29,064 nt of DNA, taken from assembly GCA_023439045.1 (NCBI GenBank), contig JAEXOY010000048.1, positions 1 to 29,064 of the forward strand, read 5' to 3'. Below the pieces are notes generated by a model. The model had not been told where the DNA came from. It did no database searches and saw only the letters and a program-made list of their open reading frames with translations. Made by a program: the position numbers and the translations under genes. The stretch comes from Bacillota bacterium. Lineage in GTDB: Bacteria > Bacillota > Clostridia > Acetivibrionales > DSM-1351. Within the stretch, counting starts at the first letter, position 1. Each line of letters starts with the position of its first letter. Positions 16,240 through 23,571 of this stretch are shown piece after piece.

Positions 16240-16329
16240 AAAGTAATCTCCTTTATCAAGGTTTTGTATATCCTCAATTTATCTTTTAACCAATGTTCCT
16301 AAGTATTTCTTTGTTCCATTGGAATTGAA

Positions 16330-16878
16330 TTAGCAACTCTGTATTCTGTCAGCTATAGTAACACTGTTTTCTCCGTCAATCTCAATAACATTGACATGAA
16401 CAATTTCATTTCTGGACGTTGGAACATTCTTTCCGACATAGTCAGCTCTTATTGGAAGCTCTCTGTGTCCCCTGTCTATCATAACTGCAAGCTGTATCAT
16501 GCTTGGTCTGCTAATATCCATAAGCGCATCTATTGCAGCTCTTACAGTTCTACCTGTGAATATAACATCGTCCACCAGCACTACCTTTTTCCCTGCAATA
16601 TGAAAGTTAATTTCTGTTCCGTTAATAACCGGGTGCTCATTCAAAAGACTCAAGTCATCTCTGTAGAGTGTGATATCAAGTATACCAACTGGTATATCCC
16701 TGTTTTCGACTTCCTTAATCTTCTGAGCAATTCTTTTGGCCAAAGGTACGCCTCTTCTCTGAATACCAATCAGCACTACTCCTTCAACGCCTTTGTTTTT
16801 TTCAATAATCTCATGCGAGATTCTTGTAATTGCTCTGTTCATGGCGCTTTCATCCATTAATACTGTTCTTCCAGCCAT
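16330..16878 (-). CDS. pyrR: PyrR, pyr operon attenuator and uracil phosphoribosyltransferase
   Basis: A 182-residue bifunctional protein. It binds UMP or UTP and then the leader RNA to end transcription of the pyr operon, and it usually also has weak uracil phosphoribosyltransferase activity. The PRPP motif is VVLVDDVIFTGRT at about 99-111. GIQRRGVPLA (about 39-48) and the conserved VMIDRGHRELPIRADYVGKN segment are present. The ATG at 16876-16878 lies six bases after AGAGGG. The ATG at 16884 touches that site and is unlikely. The PyrR-binding loop lies in its own leader at 17057-17088. Confidence 0.97.
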   Translation of the reverse strand: MAGRTVLMDESAMNRAITRISHEIIEKNKGVEGVVLIGIQRRGVPLAKRIAQKIKEVENRDIPVGILDITLYRDDLSLLNEHPVINGTEINFHIAGKKVVLVDDVIFTGRTVRAAIDALMDISRPSMIQLAVMIDRGHRELPIRADYVGKNVPTSRNEIVHVNVIEIDGENSVTIADRIQSC

Positions 16879-16955
16879 GGTCATCCCTCTTTTCTCAATA
16901 TTTTTAATACTATACTATTTAATACTTATTTCCATATTCCCAACAGCTATTGCAT

Positions 16956-16994
16956 AATAAAATAAAAAACTTCTCACCAGTAGGCAAGAAGTTT
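16956..16994 (-). terminator. attenuator terminator in the pyr leader
   Basis: AAACTTCT (minus strand, 16987-16994) pairs with AGAAGTTT (16967-16974). Four more pairs in the stem include two G-U pairs, the loop is four bases, and TTTTTTATTTT follows. It lies between the PyrR-binding loop and pyrR. Confidence 0.85.
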
Positions 16995-17009
16995 ATAATC
17001 TCTTAAGTA

Positions 17010-17045
17010 GTAGAACAATACAATCTAAAATGTAATTGTTCTAGC
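17010..17045 (-). promoter_or_regulatory. likely antiterminator stem in the pyr leader
   Basis: On the minus strand AGAACAAT and ATTGTTCT flank an AT-rich loop between the PyrR-binding loop and the terminator. This is where the antiterminator of PyrR-type leaders lies. I cannot prove mutual exclusion with the terminator by eye. Confidence 0.45.
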
Positions 17046-17056
17046 ATGATCGTCTC

Positions 17057-17088
17057 ACCTTATAGCCTCTCTGGACCCATTTAAAGGT
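17057..17088 (-). promoter_or_regulatory. PyrR-binding loop (anti-antiterminator)
   Basis: The minus strand carries GTCCAGAGAGGCT, the PyrR recognition sequence almost as in Bacillus, inside a stem closed by ACCTT/AAGGT. Only one such element is present, before pyrR; none is seen before pyrB. Confidence 0.9.
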
Positions 17089-17109
17089 AAATCTATTTAC
17101 TTTTATCAA

Positions 17110-17139
17110 ATCATACCACATTTTCGGTATAATTGTCCA
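17110..17139 (-). promoter_or_regulatory. pyr operon promoter
   Basis: Minus-strand TGGACA (17134-17139) and TATGAT (17110-17115) are 18 bases apart, about 25 bases before the PyrR-binding stem. Confidence 0.65.
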
Positions 17140-17204
17140 TACTCATTTTTAAACTTTCCTTCAATGTACTTAATCGTTACAAAAAATTCATATAAATTTC
17201 TTAT

Positions 17205-17251
17205 TTGAAATGTTTTAACTATTCTAATAATATGTTATGATTTATTAGAAT
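17205..17251 (+). promoter_or_regulatory. promoter of the LCP gene with operator-like inverted repeat
   Basis: TTGAAA (17205-17210) and TAATAT (17228-17233) are 17 bases apart. A perfect 10-base inverted repeat, ATTCTAATAA (17221-17230) and TTATTAGAAT (17242-17251), spans the -10 and start region. A dimeric repressor could bind there; its identity is unknown. Confidence 0.45.
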
Positions 17252-17307
17252 AATCACTTAACCAAATATTTTATACTATTTTACATAGAATATAGAGGAT
17301 TATAAAT

Positions 17308-18453
17308 ATGAATTCTAGAAAAATTACTTTTATAGCTGTCATTTTTAACAGTTGTCTCCTATTTTTTGCCGGAATCGCTATTTTGATATATATAAATTCT
17401 GCTACTGCATTAACCTCTAATACGAAAAATCCTTCTGGTGGTAGTTCAACAACAAATAACTTTGGTATTTTTGATGGTATCGTTACCAAAGACCCCATTA
17501 ATTTTCTACTACTAGTAAAGGACAAGGCTGGTAGCAACACCGATGCCATAATGGTTGCCAACTATAACCCTCAGAATAACTCTATTGGTATTCTTACAGT
17601 ACCGAGGGATACGAGGGTCAATATCAGAACCTCTATTCCAAAGGTAAATGCAGCATATGCCGTTGGCTGGCTTAAGGATAGCAAGGTTGATGACAAGCAG
17701 AAGGAGATTAACGGTGCAGAGTATGCATCTCAGGTTATTAGCGACCTTACAGGTATAAATATTAATTATTATGTTGTTCTGGATATCTCAACTGTAAAAG
17801 GTGTAGTCGATTTACTGGGTGGTGTTTATTTTGATGTTCCTGCCGACCTCAAGTATAGTGACCCAACTCAGGATTTATATATTGACCTCAAAAAGGGTTA
17901 TCAGCTTTTGAATGGTGATAAGGCAGAACAGCTTTTAAGGTTTAGACATCCACAATCCTCAAGGTTATATACCAAGGAATTACGTGAATTCTATGACGGC
18001 TCTGACATAAAGAGAACGCAAATGCAGATTAAGTTTTTAAAGGAAGTAATCAACCAAAAAGCTACACTGCAATATCTTCCTTCCTTTACTTCAATTATTA
18101 ATTATGCGTTTGAGAATATTACTACAAACATGCCGCTTTCAGAAGCTCTTAAGCTTACAAACGGAATATTGAAGCTATCAAGTGGAACGCTGAATTCCTA
18201 TAGGCTTGATGGTACAGATGCGACAATAAATGATATTTACTACTTAATATATAATGAATACGTCATTGATGCAAACACTGACGAAAGAATCAAGGAAGCC
18301 GTAATACTCGATTACTTTACAACTACAAATGCACAGTTTACGCCTACTGAAGATAGACGCTACAAGGACTTAGATAAATATGAATCACAGCCCCACAAAA
18401 ACCCTTCCAATGACGAATCAGATACGGTAAAGGACGAGGCAGCAAAAGGGTAA
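17308..18453 (+). CDS. LytR-CpsA-Psr (LCP) family cell-wall protein
   Basis: A 381-residue membrane-anchored LCP protein. This family transfers teichoic acids or other glycopolymers from lipid carriers to peptidoglycan outside the cell. One membrane helix lies at about 7-31, followed by an extracellular LCP domain from about 63. It has NTDAIMV (D79), the VPRDTRV loop (R100, D101, R103) and the late RFRHPQ ... DIKRTQMQ segment with lipid-phosphate-binding arginines. The C-terminal tail is charged and low in complexity. GAGG lies nine bases before the ATG. It is the only plus-strand gene, placed between the pyr operon and the MFS gene, and it ends in its own strong terminator. Confidence 0.9.
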   Translation: MNSRKITFIAVIFNSCLLFFAGIAILIYINSATALTSNTKNPSGGSSTTNNFGIFDGIVTKDPINFLLLVKDKAGSNTDAIMVANYNPQNNSIGILTVPRDTRVNIRTSIPKVNAAYAVGWLKDSKVDDKQKEINGAEYASQVISDLTGININYYVVLDISTVKGVVDLLGGVYFDVPADLKYSDPTQDLYIDLKKGYQLLNGDKAEQLLRFRHPQSSRLYTKELREFYDGSDIKRTQMQIKFLKEVINQKATLQYLPSFTSIINYAFENITTNMPLSEALKLTNGILKLSSGTLNSYRLDGTDATINDIYYLIYNEYVIDANTDERIKEAVILDYFTTTNAQFTPTEDRRYKDLDKYESQPHKNPSNDESDTVKDEAAKG

Positions 18454-18490
18454 GCATTATAAGAAGTCATTTATGTAAGAAATTAACAAG

Positions 18491-18570
18491 AGAACTACCG
18501 TTCAAAAATGAACCCTTAGAAGTCTTTTCGACTATCAAAAGAAGGGGTTCAAAAACGGTAGTTCTTTTTC
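18491..18570 (+). terminator. terminator after the LCP gene
   Basis: AGAACTACCGTT (18491-18502) pairs perfectly with AACGGTAGTTCT (18554-18565). An inner TGAACCCTT/AAGGGGTTCA stem is also present, and TTTTTCTT follows. It separates the convergent LCP and MFS genes. Confidence 0.9.
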
Positions 18571-18628
18571 TTAATAAATAAATTGGAAATTAAAAATATC
18601 CCATTAAATATCTATATCATCCTAAATC

Positions 18629-19906
18629 CTATTTAAGTGAATTGATATCTTTTAGATTATATGATATCAAACTAAATAAACTTCCTAATATTCCAGTACA
18701 TAAAAACATAACCGCCATGCCGCTTCCTGCACCGCTTCCAACCAAACTATGCAAAACTATAGAAACGCTGCTTTTTGATAGCATAAATGGTTCAAAAACA
18801 TAATCTGCTAAAAAGCCACCTAGCAAGATTCCCAATGGAATTGTAGAAAACTGAAGGGCATTCCTTACAGCAAATATTCTTCCTTGGATGTTTTCAGGTA
18901 CTGTCTGATAAAGTATCATATTTTGACCAGCATTGATAAATGGGATGGGCAAACTTGCGGCTACTGCTGCAAATGACCAAAATAGAACATTTCTACCTAC
19001 ACCCATTGTCACATCTCCCAATAGAAAGGATAGCATAGCAGATATATAAATCATTTTTATACTACTCTTATTAAATTTACCAGTAGCAACAATTATACCT
19101 CCCACTATGCCACCAATGCCCATTGCTGCATTTACAATACCTAATACCATACTATCATTTCCACTCCTAGAAAGAATCATAGGAGATAATATGTTCTCAT
19201 AAGTCAATCTAGAAAAGAAATTTATCAAAGCCATTGTAATTATGATAACTAAAATTCCTCTGTTCTTCTCTAAAAAACGAAAACCTTCAGCACATCCAGC
19301 AAACATAGATTGCTGCTTTGCTTTATTGTTTTCATTCTCAGGAATTTTTATAATCAATAGTAACACTAGAAACGCCACAATAAAACTCATTAAATCAATG
19401 AACAAAAGAAGCTTTATCCCACCAAATGCAAATAGAGAACTTGCCAAAACTGGTGATAGTACAATTATCAAATTACTAGAAAAGGAATTCATACCGCTTA
19501 CCTGTACCAATTTATCTTTGGGTACAATTATTCTTGTTGCAACTGCCGATGCTGGTGATTGGAAAGCATTCATAAAACCGATCACAAAATTAACTATGTA
19601 AATATGCCATATTTGTAAACCGTTACTTGTTGTTAAACCAAATATAAAAACTGAACAAAAAGCTGCAATACTATCTGATACTAGCATAATATTCTTCTTT
19701 TTGTGATTATCCACAAATGTTCCAGCAAAAAAGCTTACAATGATATATGGTAGATAATTAAAGAAGGACATAAGCGAAACTGTACTAGCTAAACCCTCCT
19801 GTGAATACGCCCATAAAATCAAAGCAAAACCCGTCATCGCACTTCCCAATTGTGATACTGACTGACTGAGCCAAAATATAATATACCTATTAAAATTATT
19901 ATTCAT
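18629..19906 (-). CDS. MFS efflux protein, DHA3/MefA-like
   Basis: A 425-residue major facilitator with about 12 membrane helices. The N-terminal pattern (IIFWLSQSVSQLGSAMTGFAL) and the SFFAGTFVDNHKKKNIM loop between helices 2 and 3 match the DHA3 drug-exporter branch that includes the macrolide pump MefA. So do FRFLEKNRG and the late VPENIQGRIFAVRNAL segment. The substrate is not readable. AGGGAGA lies about nine bases before the ATG. The 290-base leader holds a peptide ORF, an RNA hairpin and a terminator, which suggests attenuation by a ribosome-targeting drug. The gene sits between rluD and pyrR, which are direct neighbours in Bacillus, so it is probably an insertion. Confidence 0.88.
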   Translation of the reverse strand: MNNNFNRYIIFWLSQSVSQLGSAMTGFALILWAYSQEGLASTVSLMSFFNYLPYIIVSFFAGTFVDNHKKKNIMLVSDSIAAFCSVFIFGLTTSNGLQIWHIYIVNFVIGFMNAFQSPASAVATRIIVPKDKLVQVSGMNSFSSNLIIVLSPVLASSLFAFGGIKLLLFIDLMSFIVAFLVLLLIIKIPENENNKAKQQSMFAGCAEGFRFLEKNRGILVIIITMALINFFSRLTYENILSPMILSRSGNDSMVLGIVNAAMGIGGIVGGIIVATGKFNKSSIKMIYISAMLSFLLGDVTMGVGRNVLFWSFAAVAASLPIPFINAGQNMILYQTVPENIQGRIFAVRNALQFSTIPLGILLGGFLADYVFEPFMLSKSSVSIVLHSLVGSGAGSGMAVMFLCTGILGSLFSLISYNLKDINSLK

Positions 19907-19973
19907 TGAATTTATCTCCCTATAGTTTCTTAATTTCTACACTATAAGTACAAAATCCAATGCGGACGATTTC

Positions 19974-20013
19974 AAAAAGTAAAGAACATTTCACAAATAG
20001 TTGTATTCTTTAC
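19974..20013 (-). terminator. intrinsic terminator in the MFS leader
   Basis: On the minus strand GTAAAGAA (20006-20013) pairs perfectly with TTCTTTAC (19979-19986). An inner ACAA/TTGT stem is also present and TTTTT follows directly. It lies before the MFS start codon, so read-through is needed to express the pump. Confidence 0.7.
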
Positions 20014-20017
20014 CTTA

Positions 20018-20095
20018 CTATCTCTGCACAAGTTTCGTCCCTTCATCGGACCTTGCACAGAGTAAAACACTTAAATCAATTCTCATTTTACACAA
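20018..20095 (-). CDS. leader peptide upstream of the MFS gene
   Basis: A 25-codon ORF starting with TTG (20093-20095), nine bases after GGGAGG (20105-20110). An in-frame ATG is at 20084-20086 and the stop is TAG at 20018-20020. It reads through the hairpin at 20022-20062 and stops just before the terminator. The middle reads LSVLLCARSDEG. The arrangement matches the leader peptides whose stalled translation controls drug-resistance genes such as mef/msr(D) and erm. The frame could be chance; no homologue is recognised. Confidence 0.45.
   Translation of the reverse strand: MCKMRIDLSVLLCARSDEGTKLVQR
20022..20062 (-). promoter_or_regulatory. RNA hairpin in the MFS leader
   Basis: In the minus-strand RNA, CUCUGUGCAAG pairs over 11 positions with CUUGUGCAGAG, with two G-U pairs. 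An inner GUCC/GGAC stem follows directly. The two G-U pairs would be C-A mismatches in plus-strand RNA, so the fold belongs to the minus transcript. It lies inside the leader ORF. Confidence 0.65.
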
Positions 20096-20142
20096 CTTCT
20101 TATACCTCCCAGCCAACAATTACTCCAACATGCAGAGTAGCT

Positions 20143-20157
20143 ATAGTTAATAACTAT
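20143..20157. promoter_or_regulatory. 15-base palindrome upstream of the MFS leader
   Basis: ATAGTTA-A-TAACTAT is symmetric around 20150, between the rluD stop and the leader ORF. It may be an operator or a small hairpin. Confidence 0.35.
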
Positions 20158-20195
20158 CTTTGCAGGAACACCACTATCCTTGCTTTTCCTACTAT

Positions 20196-21104
20196 CTAGC
20201 CTCTAAGCTCATTAAGTATATCTTCAAAATACTCAGGAACAGCTGTCTCAAAGCTCATATGCTTACCTGTTATGGGATGGTCAAAACTCAACCTAATAGC
20301 ATGCAAAAGCTGGCCCTCCGTCTTGAAGCGTTGCTTTCTGCGACCATAAACCTCATCACCAATTATAGGGTGATTTATATAAGCCAAATGTACCCTTATT
20401 TGATGAGTCCTTCCTGTTTCTAACTTAAGCTCTAAATAAGTAGCATCCTTAAGACGCTCTTTGACGGTAAAATGTGTAATAGCATGCCTACCACTCTTTG
20501 TATTGACACTCATCTTTTTTCTATCAACTGGATGTCTTCCTATCGGGGCATCGATTTTTCCTGCATTTTCATAAATAATGCCTTCTGCAAGCGCAATATA
20601 CTCTCTTCTAACATCATGACACTTAAGGTCATCTGAGAGTTTTTCATGAGCTTGATTGCTTTTTGCTACTACAAGTAAGCCAGAAGTATCCTTATCAATA
20701 CGATGCACTATTCCGGGGCGAATTACTCCATTTATATCAGAAAGACTCTCTCCACAATGCTTCATCAGAGCATTTACCAATGTCCCTGAGTAGTTTCCGG
20801 TGGCAGGATGCACCACCATGCCCTTTGGTTTGTTTATCACAATAATGTCTTCATCTTCATATACAATATCCAGTTCAATATCTTCCGCCACTACATCCAA
20901 TACTTGAGCTTCGGGTATTTGTAATTTCACCTCATCACCTTGCTTGAGCTTGTAATTTGATTTAACTGTTTGTCCATTGACCAAAACATTATTATCAAGG
21001 CAAAGCTTTTGAATATATGATCGTGAATGCTCTTCAAGCTTGGTAGAAAGCCAAGCATCGATTCTTACTTTATCAGTATCGCAAATTAATAGAATTTCTT
21101 TCAT
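20196..21104 (-). CDS. rluD: RluA/RluD-family pseudouridine synthase
   Basis: A 302-residue enzyme that converts uridines in 23S rRNA to pseudouridine. It has an N-terminal S4 RNA-binding domain (about 14-75) and the catalytic domain with INKPKGMVVHP (90-100), catalytic D137 in GIVHRIDKDTSG, and GRTHQIRVHLAYINHPIIGD near 230-250. Its ATG overlaps the lspA stop by four bases (ATGA), so the two are coupled. It is the counterpart of Bacillus ylyB, which lies in the same place between lspA and pyrR. Confidence 0.93.
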   Translation of the reverse strand: MKEILLICDTDKVRIDAWLSTKLEEHSRSYIQKLCLDNNVLVNGQTVKSNYKLKQGDEVKLQIPEAQVLDVVAEDIELDIVYEDEDIIVINKPKGMVVHPATGNYSGTLVNALMKHCGESLSDINGVIRPGIVHRIDKDTSGLLVVAKSNQAHEKLSDDLKCHDVRREYIALAEGIIYENAGKIDAPIGRHPVDRKKMSVNTKSGRHAITHFTVKERLKDATYLELKLETGRTHQIRVHLAYINHPIIGDEVYGRRKQRFKTEGQLLHAIRLSFDHPITGKHMSFETAVPEYFEDILNELRG

Positions 21105-21607
21105 TTATCAGTATCCTTTTCACCGAAAGTAGTCTGCGCATCTTCAGTAGCTGTTTTCTTCTCTTCTTCCTTAAAAAAGAAAAGAATGTATATTCCTAAT
21201 AGTATTGTTCCACAAACTACAAAAATATCAGCAACATTAAAGGTTGGAAATACATAGGAGCCAAAATGGAATTCCAGAAAGTCTATAACTGCACCACCAT
21301 TGAACAACCTGTCATATAGATTTCCTATTGCACCACCAAGTACTACTGAGATTGAAACACGTAGAAATCTATCCTTGAATTTAATCATGAAATAAATAAG
21401 TAATATTGAGATAATAAATGACAGTAAAACAAGAAAGAATGTTTTACCATGAAAAATACTAAATGCTGCTCCCTTATTTTCAAGATGTCTCAAATAGAAA
21501 AAGTCCTGAATCACCGTAATAGGGCTACCTACTAAGGTGTTCATTACCCAAATTTTTGATAGTCTATCCAATAGGAATGCTACTATAACTATAAATACCC
21601 AAATCAT
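21101..21607 (-). CDS. lspA: lipoprotein signal peptidase II
   Basis: A 168-residue membrane aspartyl protease that removes signal peptides from lipidated prolipoproteins. Four helices are visible. The catalytic aspartates are D109 in GAVIDFLEF and D127 in FNVADIF, with GNLYDR before them. I choose the ATG at 21605-21607, six bases after GGAGGGG. An upstream ATG overlaps this ribosome site and is unlikely. The C-terminal tail is charged. It may act on the lipoprotein encoded just upstream. Confidence 0.95.
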   Translation of the reverse strand: MIWVFIVIVAFLLDRLSKIWVMNTLVGSPITVIQDFFYLRHLENKGAAFSIFHGKTFFLVLLSFIISILLIYFMIKFKDRFLRVSISVVLGGAIGNLYDRLFNGGAVIDFLEFHFGSYVFPTFNVADIFVVCGTILLGIYILFFFKEEEKKTATEDAQTTFGEKDTDK

Positions 21608-21666
21608 TTGTTGCCCCTCCATTGCAGCTATTCCGTCTGCATTTTCTGCTTTTCCTAATCACTTAC

Positions 21667-21822
21667 GACCATTTCAGCCAACCTTAATACTGCCATTTCA
21701 GCCAACCGGCTGTTGGCTTCCCAGTAAATATCAGTTTCCATTTCAGCCAACTGGCTGTTGGCTTCCATGTACATATCAGTTTCATATGCACACGGCCGCT
21801 GACAGCCAGTAAGCTGAAATGG
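21667..21822. repeat. 45-base tandem repeat with an inverted partial copy
   Basis: Two full units beginning CATTTCAGCCAACYGGCTG start at 21694 and 21739. A partial copy precedes them near 21670, and an inverted partial copy ends at 21822. Each full unit holds a GCCAAC/GTTGGC hairpin. The block fills the gap between the binding-protein gene and lspA. Confidence 0.75.
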
Positions 21823-21824
21823 TC

Positions 21825-23498
21825 TTATGGCACATACCATTCGCTTGCGTTGTAATACTTATTCCATGTATTAGGAGACAGCGCTCCTTTTATATTCTTG
21901 CTATACATAATACTATCATACAAAAAGAACAGCCCCAGATATGGCGTATCTTCATTTATGATATTTATCATGTTGGTATAATAATTCTTTTGAAGATCAG
22001 TATTATTTTCAGTTTTAATTAAATTCAGGTAGTTGTCCACCTCAGCATTAATATATCCTGATGGGTTTAGACCGCCGTTTGCCTGTTCAGAAGAATACGC
22101 AAAGGACAGATCAGGTATATTTGAAATATTATACCCCATTAACGCCATGTCATAGGTACCTGCCTTTACATTTTTCATAACAGTGTCATATGGTACTCTT
22201 TGCAGCTGAACCTTTATTCCGAAAGAGCCTAGTTGGCTAATCAACTCATTTGCAACATTATATCTGAGAATATTATCGTCATTGACATACAAATTTAGGC
22301 TTAGCTGCTTTTTTGTTGTCTTGTTGACATATATATTATTTTTATCCAAAACATAGCCACTCTGCTTCATAAGCTCTTCAGCCTTTTGAGTATCCTTTTT
22401 ATGTTCAAGTGAAGCTACACTATATAGCCATGAATTTGGAACAATAGGTATTTCCGCTTGAACTGCAATACCTGCAGCAGCTTTATTTATAAGCTCTTTT
22501 TTGTCCAGACAAAGATTAATAGCCTGCCTTACTCCCTTATCAGCTAAGGGGCCTTTTTTTAAGTTCATTGCTACAAATTCATAATTCTTTCCTGCATATC
22601 TCTTCATCGTTATGTCGGTTCGACCAATATACTTCCTGAATTCCTGATAATTAGCATATATTATATCCACTTCCCTGGACTGAAACGCCGAGCTTGCCTC
22701 ATTTATGCTGTCAAATATTTTAACATCAACAGTAGGAATATAGGGAATTGTGAGCTCTTCGTTATTTATGCTTGAATTATTGGTAAAGTTCTTCTTCCCC
22801 CACCAATCTTCATTTATATGCAGGCGTACCCCTGCTTCTGTATCATAAGACTTAAACTTATAAGGACCTGTTCCCATTGGAGTCATATTCCTGCTCATTT
22901 TCTTATCAGCAATTTTTTCGTCGAGAAAATAGTGCAAAGAGATTATAGGAAAGGTTAATTGCTCTCTTATAAATGCATATGGCTGAGTAAGCTTTAATTG
23001 TACTGTTGTAGCATCTATTGCTGTTGCAGATGAAATATACTCAACATTAGTGCTATAAATACTTCCTAGCTTACTATTTTTGATAGTATTAATGGTAAAT
23101 ACAACATCGTCAGCTACAAAAGGCATCTTATCATGCCACTTAACATCTTTTTTTAGATAAATGGTTGCTGTCAGACCGTCTGGTGATAATGACATACTTT
23201 CAGCAAGTACGCCAACCGGCTTCTGTGTTTCGTCCAATCTGTAAAGGCCTTCAAACACCAGCGAGAGAAAGTCCTGTACAAAAATATTGTTGGTCAGTAC
23301 AGGATTCAATGTATCAATAGGCGTAGAAAATAGTCTAACTGAGCCTCCTTTTACAGGGCCCTTATCAATTACGTCATAGTTGTAATCTGCAGAATACTCC
23401 TGCTGCATCTCTTTTTTACCATTAAGATTAAAATTACAAGAGCACAGTAATACAGATATTGATAGCAGTAAAGCTAGTACTTTAATATATCTCTTCAT
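21825..23498 (-). CDS. peptide ABC transporter substrate-binding lipoprotein
   Basis: A 557-residue family 5 extracellular solute-binding protein (OppA/DppA type), which captures peptides or other ligands for an ABC importer. A lipoprotein signal is clear: MKRYIKVLALLLSISVLLCSC, cut before C21. Typical motifs follow: GGSVRLFSTPIDTLNPVL, LAESMSLSPDG, WHDKMPFVADDVVFT, GTGPYKF and RQAINLCLDK. No permease or ATPase genes are nearby, so it is an orphan component. I choose the ATG at 23496-23498 for the signal peptide. A TTG at 23522 is in frame, but neither has an ideal ribosome site. Confidence 0.9.
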   Translation of the reverse strand: MKRYIKVLALLLSISVLLCSCNFNLNGKKEMQQEYSADYNYDVIDKGPVKGGSVRLFSTPIDTLNPVLTNNIFVQDFLSLVFEGLYRLDETQKPVGVLAESMSLSPDGLTATIYLKKDVKWHDKMPFVADDVVFTINTIKNSKLGSIYSTNVEYISSATAIDATTVQLKLTQPYAFIREQLTFPIISLHYFLDEKIADKKMSRNMTPMGTGPYKFKSYDTEAGVRLHINEDWWGKKNFTNNSSINNEELTIPYIPTVDVKIFDSINEASSAFQSREVDIIYANYQEFRKYIGRTDITMKRYAGKNYEFVAMNLKKGPLADKGVRQAINLCLDKKELINKAAAGIAVQAEIPIVPNSWLYSVASLEHKKDTQKAEELMKQSGYVLDKNNIYVNKTTKKQLSLNLYVNDDNILRYNVANELISQLGSFGIKVQLQRVPYDTVMKNVKAGTYDMALMGYNISNIPDLSFAYSSEQANGGLNPSGYINAEVDNYLNLIKTENNTDLQKNYYTNMINIINEDTPYLGLFFLYDSIMYSKNIKGALSPNTWNKYYNASEWYVP

Positions 23499-23538
23499 CT
23501 TGAGTCTAATAAATCCTTTCAATAGACCAAATTACTTA

Positions 23539-23544
23539 ATTATA
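23539..23544 (-). promoter_or_regulatory. possible -10 box of the binding-protein gene
   Basis: A perfect minus-strand TATAAT lies about 40 bases before the ATG. No good -35 at 17 bases is seen. Confidence 0.3.
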
Positions 23545-23571
23545 AGACCAAAACAACACCATAGCGCCAAC

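Noticed and set aside
16240..16329. Second PyrR attenuator before pyrB
   Set aside because: There is only a weak CCAATG/CATTGG pairing; no PyrR-binding sequence and no terminator were found.
21655..21840. Small minus-strand repeat ORF with LAEM motifs
   Set aside because: It overlaps the end of the binding-protein gene and arises from the 45-base repeat.
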